From contig CAZNFR010000098.1 in the NCBI GenBank assembly GCA_964572225.1, positions 1 through 11,451 of the forward strand: a DNA stretch of 11,451 nucleotides, given 5' to 3'. The notes beneath the pieces were generated by a model that ran no database searches, had not been told where the DNA came from, and saw nothing but the letters and a program-made list of their open reading frames with translations. Every line of letters begins with the position of its first letter. Position 1 is the first letter of the stretch. The DNA is from CAZNFR01 sp964572225 (GTDB lineage Bacteria > Bacteroidota > Bacteroidia > Bacteroidales > GCA-2748055). The position numbers and the translations under genes were made by a program. This document shows, piece by piece, positions 1 to 8,286 of this stretch.

Positions 1-800
1 TTGCCGGTAAGACGATAGGACAACTTATAGGAGATATTCATCATCCCCGTATTGCAGTTTACCAGGCAAATAATTTCCGGGGCAGGTCGGCAGAGGAGAG
101 CATAGAGTTGATACGGGAGAATGTGGAATCTTCCCAGGCCAGGGCGGTTAAGTTTAAAATTGGCGGTCGCATGAGCGCTGAAGAGTATCCTCCCGGAAGA
201 TCAGAAAAGCTGATACCCATGGTAAGAAAAACCTTCGGGAAGGATATGACCATTTATGCCGATTCGAACGGAAGTTATGATACCTCAGAGGCCATCAGGA
301 TCGGGCATATTCTCGAAGAAAATAAAATCGATTTTTATGAGGAGCCGGTTCCTTTCGACTGGTATGAAGAAACCCGTGTTGTGGCCGACAGTCTCAAGAT
401 CCCCATAGCCGGGGGGGAGCAGGAACCTTCCATGAGAAATTTCCGCTGGCTGATCGGAAACAATGCCCTGGATTATGTTCAGCCCGATATATTTTATTTC
501 GGTGGAATGATCCGGTCCATGCGGGTTGCAAAAATGGCGGAAGTCAGGAACAAGCTTTGCATTCCTCATATATCGGGATCCGGATTGGGTTACCTCTACA
601 TGATGCATTTTGTCTCGGCAGTAAAGAATGCCGGACCCTTCCATGAGTTCAAGGGGTTTAACCGGGATATTCCTTTGTATTGCCCTACTGCCAGTCTTGA
701 GAGTGAGGAGGGAATAGTGAAAGTGCCTACAGGTCCGGGACTGGGGGTGGAAATAGATCCGGATTACCTTGCAAAGTACAAACCTGTACCGGTACTTTAA
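1..800 (+). CDS. Enolase-superfamily (mandelate racemase/muconate lactonizing-like) enzyme, 5'-truncated by window edge
   Basis: The reading frame is open from the first full codon at position 3 to the TAA ending at 800, so the N-terminal capping domain lies outside the window and only the barrel domain is seen. The active-site pattern of the mandelate racemase subgroup is present in order: the KxK motif (KFK, nt 150-158) with the general-base lysine, metal-ligand Asp in ADSNG (nt 261-263), Glu in YEEP (about nt 339), Glu in GGEQE (nt 417-419), Asp in VQPD (nt 486-488) and His in IPHISGSG (nt 567-569), the last two forming the usual Asp/His dyad. The family abstracts a proton alpha to a carboxylate with Mg2+ help; many members are cytoplasmic sugar-acid dehydratases. 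All catalytic positions look intact, so I expect an active enzyme, but the substrate (for example a uronate, aldonate or related acid) cannot be read from the sequence. The next gene on the same strand starts 41 bp downstream. Confidence 0.9.
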   Translation, partial: AGKTIGQLIGDIHHPRIAVYQANNFRGRSAEESIELIRENVESSQARAVKFKIGGRMSAEEYPPGRSEKLIPMVRKTFGKDMTIYADSNGSYDTSEAIRIGHILEENKIDFYEEPVPFDWYEETRVVADSLKIPIAGGEQEPSMRNFRWLIGNNALDYVQPDIFYFGGMIRSMRVAKMAEVRNKLCIPHISGSGLGYLYMMHFVSAVKNAGPFHEFKGFNRDIPLYCPTASLESEEGIVKVPTGPGLGVEIDPDYLAKYKPVPVL

Positions 801-841
801 CCGGTAAGGTAGAAGAGTATTAATTAGAAAAAGACATTGAC

Positions 842-2374
842 ATGAACAGACTGCGCCTAAGCCTGATTTTACTTTTGACAGCTCCTTTAGTACAAGCATT
901 ACAGGCCCGGGAAACCAGGGAACCATTCTTTCTTCCTGAGGATACGGTCGTTTTTACCTACGATACGGTTTACCTGGAGGCCATTGGTAAGGTATTTCAG
1001 AAGGGGCAGGATGTCACGGAATATCAGGATGAAGCCAATCTCGGCGGAAATACCAGCATACGCAATGTGGATTCCCTGAACCTGAAATGGAAAACACAGG
1101 GGTATTTCCAGCGGAACCGGGATTTGGGTCAATTATTCATTCCGAAAAAAGACACCGAGCTTAAATCCATAGTGGTCAGGACAGGTCCGGCTGAAAGTGC
1201 CGTTCTTGCCAATACACCGGGAACCGCTGTTTTTCTTCAGTTTTTCGAAATTACGGGCGATCCCGTGATTAACGACAACGGTACCCCCAAGGGTACGCCC
1301 TCCACCCATGGATTCAATACAAATCATCGTACGGACGATTTTATCGAAGGTGTGGAGTATCATACCTTGCCGGTTATCTACAGAGGGGTTTTCCCGGAGG
1401 ATATACCCATCACCAAAAATGAAGAGGGTGAACCGGTGGGTACGGAAGGAAATTTATATTATTTCCGTTGGAGACTGGGAGAGCCTCGTCTTTTTGAGGC
1501 GAATAAACGTTATGGCTTTATGATGGGTTTTCTGGAACCCGGTCCCGGACTGGGCTTTACGCTTGCCAATTCGAACAAGGCAGCTATTTCCGATGTACCC
1601 AGTCTGGATGATGTACATACTCCTTATAAAGGTGGCTGGGCATTCCGGAGAGAGGGCGACGGAACTCTTCCGCCTACCATGATTCCGGGGGAGGAACCTC
1701 CTGCTTCAGACAGCCTGATGGCTTTGCTTCGGAACGAATCCCTCTTTGCAGATGGGGAATCCCGCTTTTTGTTATCCCCGACTTCCGACGGATACCCCGA
1801 CGTGGATACCTATCGTGCTTATGAGTTTTATATAGAAGAAGAAAACTATTATGTGGAACTGGAAGGAATTGAATTGTCTCCGGATACCGTGAAGCTTTAT
1901 AAAGGGGAGGAATACCGGTTTACACCCACGTTTATTCCTGAAGATGCCAGCAATAAGGAGGTTACCTGGTTTAGTTCCAATTCTTCGGTGGCATCGGTGG
2001 ATGCATCCGGAAATATCTATGCTCAAGAGACAGGGATCACCGCGGTGACGATAATTTCTTCCCAATTCAGTTATATACACGGAACCTCTGTAGTGAAGGT
2101 TAATGACTATCCTGCAGGCTCGGAAGTATCTTTGGTACAGAAGCCGGAGATTGTTCTTTATCCGAATCCTTCGCATGGAACTCTTACGGTCCTTTCAACC
2201 GAAACGAAAATAAGCCTTGTGGATATTTACACTACTGACGGCAGGAAGGTTTTCAGCAGGAACCTGCAGGGTGTTGAAGAATATACCTTTACCCTTGATC
2301 TTGAAAAAGGCCTTTATGTGGTGCACATACGAACCCGGGAGAATGACATCACCCGGTTACTGGAAATTCAGTAG
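842..2374 (+). CDS. Secreted protein with BIG2 Ig-like domain and T9SS C-terminal sorting domain; main domain unknown
   Basis: This 510-residue protein begins with a short positively charged, then hydrophobic signal peptide (residues 1 to about 20, cleavage probably near VQA-LQA). Residues about 25-335 form a region I do not recognise, rich in Gly, Pro and aromatic residues, without obvious catalytic motifs. Residues about 340-420 resemble a bacterial Ig-like group 2 domain (ELSPDTVKLYKGEEYRFTP, then VTWFSSNSSVASVD and GITAVTI). Residues about 435-510 match the T9SS type A sorting domain: IVLYPNPSHGTLTV, the DIYTTDGRKVF strand, and the GLYVVHIRT ending. By family knowledge the protein should cross the outer membrane by type IX secretion, be trimmed at its tail and be released or anchored to surface polysaccharide. 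The ATG at 842 places the signal peptide correctly; no Shine-Dalgarno is visible. It may be co-transcribed with the upstream enolase-like gene. Function beyond export is unknown. Confidence 0.85.
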   Translation: MNRLRLSLILLLTAPLVQALQARETREPFFLPEDTVVFTYDTVYLEAIGKVFQKGQDVTEYQDEANLGGNTSIRNVDSLNLKWKTQGYFQRNRDLGQLFIPKKDTELKSIVVRTGPAESAVLANTPGTAVFLQFFEITGDPVINDNGTPKGTPSTHGFNTNHRTDDFIEGVEYHTLPVIYRGVFPEDIPITKNEEGEPVGTEGNLYYFRWRLGEPRLFEANKRYGFMMGFLEPGPGLGFTLANSNKAAISDVPSLDDVHTPYKGGWAFRREGDGTLPPTMIPGEEPPASDSLMALLRNESLFADGESRFLLSPTSDGYPDVDTYRAYEFYIEEENYYVELEGIELSPDTVKLYKGEEYRFTPTFIPEDASNKEVTWFSSNSSVASVDASGNIYAQETGITAVTIISSQFSYIHGTSVVKVNDYPAGSEVSLVQKPEIVLYPNPSHGTLTVLSTETKISLVDIYTTDGRKVFSRNLQGVEEYTFTLDLEKGLYVVHIRTRENDITRLLEIQ

Positions 2375-2382
2375 ACAGGACT

Positions 2383-3483
2383 TTATTGTTTGGCATCGGT
2401 TTGCTGGTCCTTCACCCAATTGTGTCTGACCCGGTTGAGGGCGGCATTTTCACCCATCCAGACCCAGAGTTTCAGCAGTCCGTTCTGATGAGCACTGCAA
2501 AGAAAGCTTCCGTCACGGTTAAAATCGATGTATTCGGCATGATCGCTGGCCCAAACTTTATGGGCAACACGGATGTCATCGTTGGAGTTTTCAAGTATGT
2601 CGTTAATGCGGTATACATAGATATAAGGGTCGTGACCGGCGAAAGCAACATAGTCTCCATTGGGATGCCAGGTGACCGATTCAATCTTTTTTCCGGTATG
2701 GTTGAACATCTTGAGTAACTCACCGCTTCTCCACTCCCAGACATAGCAATTGCCCCTTGAAGTACCGCCCTGTCCGGCAGCAAAAACATACCTGGCGTCG
2801 GGCGAAAAGACACCGGTGGTGAAGATGGTAAAATACTCATTCTCCAAAGTTTGAGCAAGTCTCCAGGGATCCGTTTCGTATATTTTCACCGAGCCGTGTC
2901 CTACGGAGAGCAGGTATTTATCATCCTCGGAAAAGAATAACTCGTTCACGGTATTCCCATGATTGAATTGTTGGATTTCTTTTCCGCTTTCCATTTTATA
3001 GATCCTGACCCAGCCCTGGGTACTTCCATCGCTTAGTTCCGTTCTTTCTTCGCCCACGGCAAGAAGGAGGCCGTTGTGCGACCAGGTGAGTCCGTCGATA
3101 GCCTTTTCCAGTTCAATAATTTTAAAAACCTCTCCGCTCATGGCGTCATAAATGGTTACCCGGTAATCCTCGCTTCCCGCTGCCACCCATTTCCCGTCGG
3201 CCGACCAGCCCACGCGTTCCACCTCTTCGGCCGTATACTTTCTCCAGAGTTCATGTCCGTCGGAAGTACGCCACATAATCACGGAATTGTCGTATTTGGT
3301 GCCGCTGACAATGTATTTTCCGTCGGGGGAGAATTCAGCACTCTCAACCGAGCCCGGTTCTCCCAGTGCGTCGGCTACCCTGGACCATACCGGTTCTAGA
3401 CGAAGCTGGTAGTTGAGGTATTGCTGGGATTCTGCATTCTGGAGCATAAACAGGGCGGGTATTAGTATCCAAAGCTTTTTCAT
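2383..3483 (-). CDS. Exported WD40-repeat beta-propeller protein
   Basis: The 366-residue product starts with a signal peptide (MKKLWILIPALFMLQNAES, then QQ). I chose the ATG at 3483 rather than an in-frame ATG at 3507 because the charged MKK start gives a standard signal sequence, whereas the upstream start would add MCHLNLYL before it. The rest is a chain of about seven WD40-like units, each with a FSPDGKYIVSG-type strand pair and a strand ending in a WRTSDG- or YDAMSG-like turn, at about residues 50-80, 88-123, 131-167, 177-208, 225-260, 267-295 and 310-345. Seven units would close one full propeller, so this looks like a single-domain scaffold or binding protein in the periplasm or at the cell surface. 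Such repeats have no catalytic motif and the ligand cannot be told. The gene is convergent with the T9SS-secreted protein gene, only 8 bp apart, and has its own promoter-like boxes upstream. Confidence 0.85.
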   Translation of the reverse strand: MKKLWILIPALFMLQNAESQQYLNYQLRLEPVWSRVADALGEPGSVESAEFSPDGKYIVSGTKYDNSVIMWRTSDGHELWRKYTAEEVERVGWSADGKWVAAGSEDYRVTIYDAMSGEVFKIIELEKAIDGLTWSHNGLLLAVGEERTELSDGSTQGWVRIYKMESGKEIQQFNHGNTVNELFFSEDDKYLLSVGHGSVKIYETDPWRLAQTLENEYFTIFTTGVFSPDARYVFAAGQGGTSRGNCYVWEWRSGELLKMFNHTGKKIESVTWHPNGDYVAFAGHDPYIYVYRINDILENSNDDIRVAHKVWASDHAEYIDFNRDGSFLCSAHQNGLLKLWVWMGENAALNRVRHNWVKDQQTDAKQ

Positions 3484-3533
3484 GAGGTATAAATTTAAAT
3501 GGCACATGATTTATTTCATCTTCTGATCACCAT

Positions 3534-3567
3534 CAAAGATATTAAAAACTGACCGAAGGCTTTCAAA
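3534..3567 (-). promoter_or_regulatory. Bacteroidota-type promoter for the WD40 gene
   Basis: On the minus strand a TTTG (3567-3564) is followed after 22 bp by TATCTTTG (3541-3534), an exact match to the Bacteroidota -7 consensus TAnnTTTG with a -33 box at nearly the usual distance. Transcription would begin near 3527, leaving an untranslated leader of about 45 bases before the start codon at 3483. This is a sequence match only. Confidence 0.5.
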
Positions 3568-3614
3568 GGGGAGAATATTCCAAATTTCGTAAATAATTGA
3601 ATATGAACACTATA

Positions 3615-3622
3615 TAAATTTG
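3615..3622 (+). promoter_or_regulatory. Possible -7 promoter box (TAAATTTG) for the transporter gene
   Basis: TAAATTTG matches the Bacteroidota -7 consensus TAnnTTTG exactly. The nearest upstream TTG (3597-3599) lies only 15 bp away, shorter than the usual spacing of about 20, so the -33 half is weak. Use of this box would give a leader of about 115 bases before the ATG at 3746. Confidence 0.3.
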
Positions 3623-3730
3623 TCACAGCTTTGGTCCTTATTTGTCATACAAATGGCACCCAGCTGTCTTAAGAAATCTTCAAAGAGGTAAATACCAGTG
3701 AGTTTATATTAAGTATTATTGTTTTTATTT

Positions 3731-3738
3731 TAGTTTTG
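3731..3738 (+). promoter_or_regulatory. Possible -7 promoter box (TAGTTTTG) abutting the transporter start codon
   Basis: TAGTTTTG also matches TAnnTTTG, but it ends only 7 bp before the ATG at 3746 and no TTTG is seen about 20 bp upstream. If used, it would make a nearly leaderless mRNA. A chance match in an AT-rich region is quite possible. Confidence 0.25.
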
Positions 3739-3745
3739 TAATGCA

Positions 3746-5245
3746 ATGAATAAAAAGACAGCCGGTTTTACTGCTGGTTTGGGAGTATTTGTTTTCATTC
3801 TGGTATTTGTGGATCTGGAGCCGGGAAAGCCAGTGATCACCCGTACTTTTGCCGTGGCCATGCTTATGGCGATCTGGTGGGTTACTGAGGCCATTCCGCT
3901 TGCGGTAACAGCCCTGGTCCCTCTCGCTGCTTTCCCATTGTTGGGTATCCTTGATGGCAAAGAGGTTTCTGAGTCGTATGTCAATCATATTATTTTTCTT
4001 TTTATAGGCGGATTTATCATGGCATTGGCCATGGAGAGGTGGAATTTGCACAAACGGATTGCCCTGAATATCCTCAAATGGGTTGGGGTAAGTCCGGGCC
4101 GGATCCTGCTTGGGTTTATGCTTGCCAGTTGGCTATTGTCGATGTGGATTTCGAATACGGCTACCACCATGATGATGATACCCATTGTATCGTCGGTGAT
4201 ATTTGAGCTGGAGGAGAGGGTAGGGAAGAAAAAGACAGCCAAGTACAATCTGGGACTGTTACTGGGGATCGCGTACAGTGCTTCTATCGGCGGACTCGCA
4301 ACTCTGGTGGGGACGCCGACCAACCTGATATGTGTTCGCATTGTCTCGGTGCTTTTCCCTGAATCGCCCGAGATTTCCTTCACCGGCTGGTTTTTGTTTG
4401 CCCTGCCCGTGAGCATGGTAATGTTTGCTGCTGCATACGGACTTCTGTATTTAACCTTCAGACCCCGTAAACCCTGGGAGGGCCTTTCCGCGGATACTTT
4501 CCGGAAACAGTTGGATTCCCTGGGTAAGGCAAGCTACGAGGAAAAAGTGGTTTTTATCCTTTTTTTGTTGCTTGCTTTCCTTTGGATCTTCCGTTCGGGG
4601 ATAGCTTTTGGAAGTATTACTTTTCCCGGGTGGGCATCGGTATTTCAGGAGCCCTCGTTTATCAACGATGGCAGCAGTGCCATTTTTGTGGTTCTTATGC
4701 TGTTTCTCTGGCCTTCAAAGAATAAGAAGGGCGATAAGATCATGAACTGGAAGACGGCGAACCGCCTGCCCTGGAATATTGTGTTGCTTTTTGGCGGCGG
4801 ATTCGCACTGGCGCTTGGTTTCAGTGAATCGGGTCTGGCAATGTGGTTTGGGAACCTGCTGGCATCGGAGAGCCATATTTCATCCATTGTTTTTGTTCTG
4901 GCCATTGTGGCGATGATGTCGGTGTTGACGGAGCTGACTTCCAATGTGGCTTCCACTCAGATGTTGCTGCCTGCTTTTGCGAGCATTGCCGTGGCCGTGG
5001 GGCAAAATCCTTTGCTTTTTATGATCCCGGCAACCATGGCCTCATCTCTGGCTTTTATGCTGCCTACTGCCACCCCGTCGAATGCCATTATTTTCGGGAC
5101 CGGGAAGCTCAGCATTGACCGGATGCTGAAAACCGGCTTTGTGTTGAATATAATTGGAATTCTGATCATAACCCTGATGACCTATTTATGGATCGATAAT
5201 GCTTTTGATGTGGTGAGGGGTCTGGTGCCTCTCTGGATAAATTGA
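3746..5245 (+). CDS. DASS/SLC13-family sodium:anion (probably dicarboxylate) symporter
   Basis: The 499-residue protein is strongly hydrophobic with about a dozen membrane segments and carries the two-fold pseudo-repeated motifs of the divalent anion:Na+ symporter family (VcINDY, mammalian SLC13). The first half has WISNTATTMMMIP (SNT at 136-138) and LVGTPTNLI (GTPTN at 189-193); the second half has TELTSNVASTQMLLP (SNV at 399-401) and LPTATPSNAIIFG (441-446). By family knowledge these re-entrant tips bind carboxylate and sodium, and the protein moves C4-dicarboxylates, citrate or sulfate inward by an elevator mechanism in the inner membrane. The full-length size fits the family. The second motif reads SNV where VcINDY has SNT, which may bear on substrate choice. 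A cytoplasmic basic stretch (PSKNKKGDK, about 323-331) sits between the halves. The GH3 glycosidase gene follows after 77 bp on the same strand, with no terminator I can recognise between them. Confidence 0.92.
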   Translation: MNKKTAGFTAGLGVFVFILVFVDLEPGKPVITRTFAVAMLMAIWWVTEAIPLAVTALVPLAAFPLLGILDGKEVSESYVNHIIFLFIGGFIMALAMERWNLHKRIALNILKWVGVSPGRILLGFMLASWLLSMWISNTATTMMMIPIVSSVIFELEERVGKKKTAKYNLGLLLGIAYSASIGGLATLVGTPTNLICVRIVSVLFPESPEISFTGWFLFALPVSMVMFAAAYGLLYLTFRPRKPWEGLSADTFRKQLDSLGKASYEEKVVFILFLLLAFLWIFRSGIAFGSITFPGWASVFQEPSFINDGSSAIFVVLMLFLWPSKNKKGDKIMNWKTANRLPWNIVLLFGGGFALALGFSESGLAMWFGNLLASESHISSIVFVLAIVAMMSVLTELTSNVASTQMLLPAFASIAVAVGQNPLLFMIPATMASSLAFMLPTATPSNAIIFGTGKLSIDRMLKTGFVLNIIGILIITLMTYLWIDNAFDVVRGLVPLWIN

Positions 5246-5322
5246 GAATGATCCGTTCGTGGATATTTTTTATTATTGTTAGTAAAAACAGACTTATTAA
5301 AAACCTAATATTGTAATCCGTT

Positions 5323-7527
5323 ATGAAACCTGTTTATTTACTCCTGGCAGCTCTGATGATAGTTTCTGCCTGCGATAATTCCGGAGATATGAAAAGCGAA
5401 AACACTCCTTCATTTCCCTTTTATGATACTACCCTAAGCATGGATGAAAGGATAGAGGATCTTGTGGGAAGGCTCACTGTTGAGGAAAAAATCAAACAGA
5501 TGCGATACGACGCACCGGCTATTGAAAGGCTTGGGATACCGGAATACAACTGGTGGAATGAAGCGCTGCACGGAGTTGCCCGGAACGGGCGGGCCACGGT
5601 CTTTCCTCAGGCCATTGCCCTGGGGGCTACTTTCGACCGTGAGCTTATCCACGAAATCGGATCGGTGATTGGGGATGAGGCCCGGGCCAAGTACAATATC
5701 GCTACTTCGATCGGGAACCGCGGACAATATGCCGGACTCACCTTCTGGTCGCCCAATGTGAACATATTTCGCGATCCACGCTGGGGCCGTGGACAGGAGA
5801 CCTATGGGGAGGATCCGTTTTTGAGCAGCATGCTGGGGGTGGCTTTCGTGGAAGGACTTCAGGGTGATAACCCGGATATCCTCAAGGCGGCTGCCTGTGC
5901 AAAGCATTATGTGGTGCACAGCGGACCCGAAAAGCTGAGGCACGTGTTCAATGCCATCGCCTCGCCCCGCGACATGAACGAGACCTATTTCCCTGCTTTC
6001 AAAGCCTTATCGGATGCTGGTGTGGAAGGATTTATGTGTGCCTACAACCGGACCAACGATGAGCCCTGCTGTGGCAGTCCTTATTTGCTGCTGGATGTGC
6101 TGAGGGAGGAATGGGGTTTTGACGGATATATTACCAGCGATTGCTGGGCTCTTCGTGATTTTTTTGAAGGACACATGGTAAGCGAGGGTCCTGTCGAAGC
6201 CGCTGCCCTGGCTCTGAAAAGCGGAGTAAATCTGAATTGCGGAAATATCTATGATCCATATCTGATTGAAGCATTTGAACAAGGCCTGGTAAGCGAGGAA
6301 GAAATCGATAAGTCTCTGAAACAATTGCTTAAGACGCGTTTCAGACTCGGACTCTTTGATCCGGCCGAAAGCAATCCCTTTGCCGGTTACGGCGCCGAGC
6401 TGATCAACGCTCCCGAACACAGGGCTATGGCTCTGAAGGCAGCCGAGAATTCCATGGTGTTGTTAAAAAACGACGGGGTATTGCCCATCAGCCCCGACAT
6501 ACGTTCGGTTTATCTTCTGGGTCCCCACGCCAACAGTGTGGAGGTTCTGCTGGGGAACTACTACGGACTGAGCGGGGAGATGGTAACCTTTCTGGAAGGA
6601 ATCACCTCGGCAGTGAGTCCGGGTACAACCATTAACTACAAACATGGGTTTCTTTTGGACCGGGAAAATATCAATCCGATCGACTGGGCAACCGGCGATG
6701 TGCAAACTCACGAGATCACCTTTATCTTTGGCGGGATCTCCGGTCTCCTGGAAGGAGAGGAAGGGGAATCCATCGCTTCCGAATTTGCGGGGGATCGCCT
6801 GGATTACGGATTGCCGGATAACCAGGTCAATTTCCTTAAAAAAGTAGCTTCCCTGAAGGGAGATAAACCTGTTGTTCTTGTGCTCACCGCCGGAAGTCCG
6901 GTCGACATCAAAGAAGTTGAGCCCTATGTGGATGCCATTATTTATGCATGGTATCCCGGTGAAGAGGGCGGAAATGCCCTGGCCAACCTGGTCTTCGGAA
7001 AGAAGAATTTTTCAGGGAGATTACCCCTTACCTTCCCCGAGTCGCTCGATCAGCTTCCTCCCTACGAAGATTACAATATGGAAGGAAGAACCTATAAGTA
7101 CATGGATAAGGATCCTCAGTTTCCATTTGGGTACGGACTCAGCTACACCCGTTTTGAATATAAAAAGGCGGAAACCGATAAATCCGGATACACAGAAGAG
7201 GAAGAAGTTTTGCTAACCGTGGAACTTGGGAATGAAGGGGAACTGGACGGAGAGGAAGTAGTTCAGTTATATGTGTCCTTCCCTCAGGAAGCCGCAGGAG
7301 CACCCAATTTCAGACTGGTAGATGTTCAGCGGGCCAGCCTGCAAAAAGGTGAGAAGAAAACCCTGGAGTTCAAAATTCCCGTTTCTTCCCTTAAGTTTTA
7401 TGACGAAGCAGGGAATCCGGTGCTCTACCCGGGCGAATATACCTTTTATGCCGGAGGAGCCTCACCCATGAAGAAAAGCCGTGAGCTTGGCGTTTCCTTC
7501 GCGGAAACCAAACTTAGCGTGAACTAG
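5323..7527 (+). CDS. GH3 family glycoside hydrolase, lipoprotein, beta-xylosidase-like subgroup
   Basis: This 734-residue protein has a lipoprotein signal peptide with lipobox VSAC (Cys17), so it is probably anchored to a membrane and acts in the periplasm or at the surface. The GH3 N-terminal barrel (about 45-345) includes YNWWNEALHGVAR (75-87), a signature of the plant/bacterial beta-xylosidase branch, FRDPRWGRGQETYGEDP (149-165), CAKHYVVHSGPEKLRH (192-207) and GYITSDCWA, where Asp273 is the expected nucleophile. The second GH3 domain (about 375-605) carries LEGEE (476-480), the place of the acid/base glutamate in this branch. A fibronectin type III-like domain (about 620-720) ends the protein, as in most such enzymes. 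All expected catalytic positions are present. The enzyme should remove terminal beta-xylose or beta-glucose (possibly alpha-arabinose) from oligosaccharides; the exact specificity is inferred. It may share a transcript with the transporter gene upstream. No SusC/SusD genes are near. Confidence 0.92.
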   Translation: MKPVYLLLAALMIVSACDNSGDMKSENTPSFPFYDTTLSMDERIEDLVGRLTVEEKIKQMRYDAPAIERLGIPEYNWWNEALHGVARNGRATVFPQAIALGATFDRELIHEIGSVIGDEARAKYNIATSIGNRGQYAGLTFWSPNVNIFRDPRWGRGQETYGEDPFLSSMLGVAFVEGLQGDNPDILKAAACAKHYVVHSGPEKLRHVFNAIASPRDMNETYFPAFKALSDAGVEGFMCAYNRTNDEPCCGSPYLLLDVLREEWGFDGYITSDCWALRDFFEGHMVSEGPVEAAALALKSGVNLNCGNIYDPYLIEAFEQGLVSEEEIDKSLKQLLKTRFRLGLFDPAESNPFAGYGAELINAPEHRAMALKAAENSMVLLKNDGVLPISPDIRSVYLLGPHANSVEVLLGNYYGLSGEMVTFLEGITSAVSPGTTINYKHGFLLDRENINPIDWATGDVQTHEITFIFGGISGLLEGEEGESIASEFAGDRLDYGLPDNQVNFLKKVASLKGDKPVVLVLTAGSPVDIKEVEPYVDAIIYAWYPGEEGGNALANLVFGKKNFSGRLPLTFPESLDQLPPYEDYNMEGRTYKYMDKDPQFPFGYGLSYTRFEYKKAETDKSGYTEEEEVLLTVELGNEGELDGEEVVQLYVSFPQEAAGAPNFRLVDVQRASLQKGEKKTLEFKIPVSSLKFYDEAGNPVLYPGEYTFYAGGASPMKKSRELGVSFAETKLSVN

Positions 7528-7572
7528 AACCGCTTTCCTGAAAGATAAGAAAAAAAAGTGCCAGCCCCTTCC

Positions 7573-8286
7573 TCACTCTCCCAATTTCCCCATAACCTCA
7601 TCCCGGTATCCCCGGCTGATGGTCAGTTGTTTTTTATCCACTTCCACATATTCACTGGTATAGGAATCGATCCTGATTTTTGACACGATAAAGGAGCGGT
7701 GGATGCGAATGAATTCGCGGGGATTGAGTCTTTGCTCCGTGGCGGAGATGGTTTCACGGGTAAGGATATTCCGGTCTTTCAGGTGAAAGCGGACATAGTC
7801 ACCCAGGCTTTCAATATACAGGATATCGGAAGGGCAGATTTTCACCATCTTTCTTTCGGAACGAACAAAAAAGCAGTCGGGAGTATCGGTGGAAGGGACA
7901 GGAGTGCCTCCGGACAGGGGTGGTAACTCCTCATTGATGTATTTGTGTATTGCCTGAAGGAATCGCTCGAAGGATACCGGCTTCAGGAGGTAGTCCACAG
8001 CCTGCAGGTCGAAACCATCAACCGCATATTCGCGGTAGGCAGTGATGAAAATGACTTTAATACTGCGATTTATGGATCTGGCAAAGGACAATCCCGAGAT
8101 TTCCGGCATATTGATATCCAGAAAGACCAGGTCTACTGCTTTTTCGTTGATGATATTGAATGCTTCAATGGCATTCCTGCAACTTCCCACCAGTACCGCT
8201 GCCTTGATTCTGGAAAGGTGATTTTCCAGAATTTCCCGGGCAACAGGCTCGTCGTCAACAATTATGCATCGGATTTCAGAATTCAT
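7573..8286 (-). CDS. LytTR-family two-component response regulator
   Basis: The 237-residue protein has a CheY-like receiver domain (about 6-118) with the acidic pair Asp11/Asp12, the phospho-acceptor Asp57 in VFLDINMPEISG, Thr82 in FITAY and Lys102 in LLKPVSF. A linker (about 120-137) leads to a LytTR DNA-binding domain (about 138-235) with FFVRSERKMVKI, DILYIESLGDYVRFHL and FIRIHRSFIVS. Such regulators bind pairs of short direct repeats near their targets after phosphorylation by a LytS/YpdA-type kinase. Its start lies inside the end of the kinase gene (11-bp overlap), so the two are translationally coupled, and it converges with the GH3 gene across 45 bp. Targets cannot be known, but a candidate CGGTT repeat set lies upstream of the kinase gene. 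Confidence 0.93.
   Translation of the reverse strand: MNSEIRCIIVDDEPVAREILENHLSRIKAAVLVGSCRNAIEAFNIINEKAVDLVFLDINMPEISGLSFARSINRSIKVIFITAYREYAVDGFDLQAVDYLLKPVSFERFLQAIHKYINEELPPLSGGTPVPSTDTPDCFFVRSERKMVKICPSDILYIESLGDYVRFHLKDRNILTRETISATEQRLNPREFIRIHRSFIVSKIRIDSYTSEYVEVDKKQLTISRGYRDEVMGKLGE

Larger units (their letters stand above)
3508..3745. other. Divergent intergenic region between the WD40 and transporter genes
   Basis: This 238-bp AT-rich stretch holds no coding frame that I believe. It contains the promoter boxes of the minus-strand WD40 gene at its left side and two TAnnTTTG matches for the plus-strand transporter gene (3615-3622 and 3731-3738). I see no RNA gene or strong hairpin. 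Confidence 0.6.

Noticed and set aside
285..926. Long open frame on the minus strand opposite the enolase-like gene
   Set aside because: It lies antisense to a gene with all catalytic motifs, and its translation has no recognisable domain and an odd composition rich in His, Arg and Cys.
3985..4416. Open frame antisense to the transporter gene
   Set aside because: The plus-strand frame carries the SLC13 motifs; the antisense product looks like a mirror of codon bias.
5267..5288. AT-only hairpin (9-bp stem with a G-U pair) between transporter and GH3 genes
   Set aside because: It has almost no GC pairs and would be unstable; similar matches are expected by chance in AT-rich spacers.
5306..5313. 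TAATATTG as a promoter box for the GH3 gene
   Set aside because: It differs from TAnnTTTG by one base and no TTTG lies at the right distance; co-transcription with the transporter is just as likely.
842..7527. Canonical polysaccharide utilization locus
   Set aside because: No SusC-like TonB receptor, SusD lipoprotein, or hybrid two-component/ECF regulator is present in the window.
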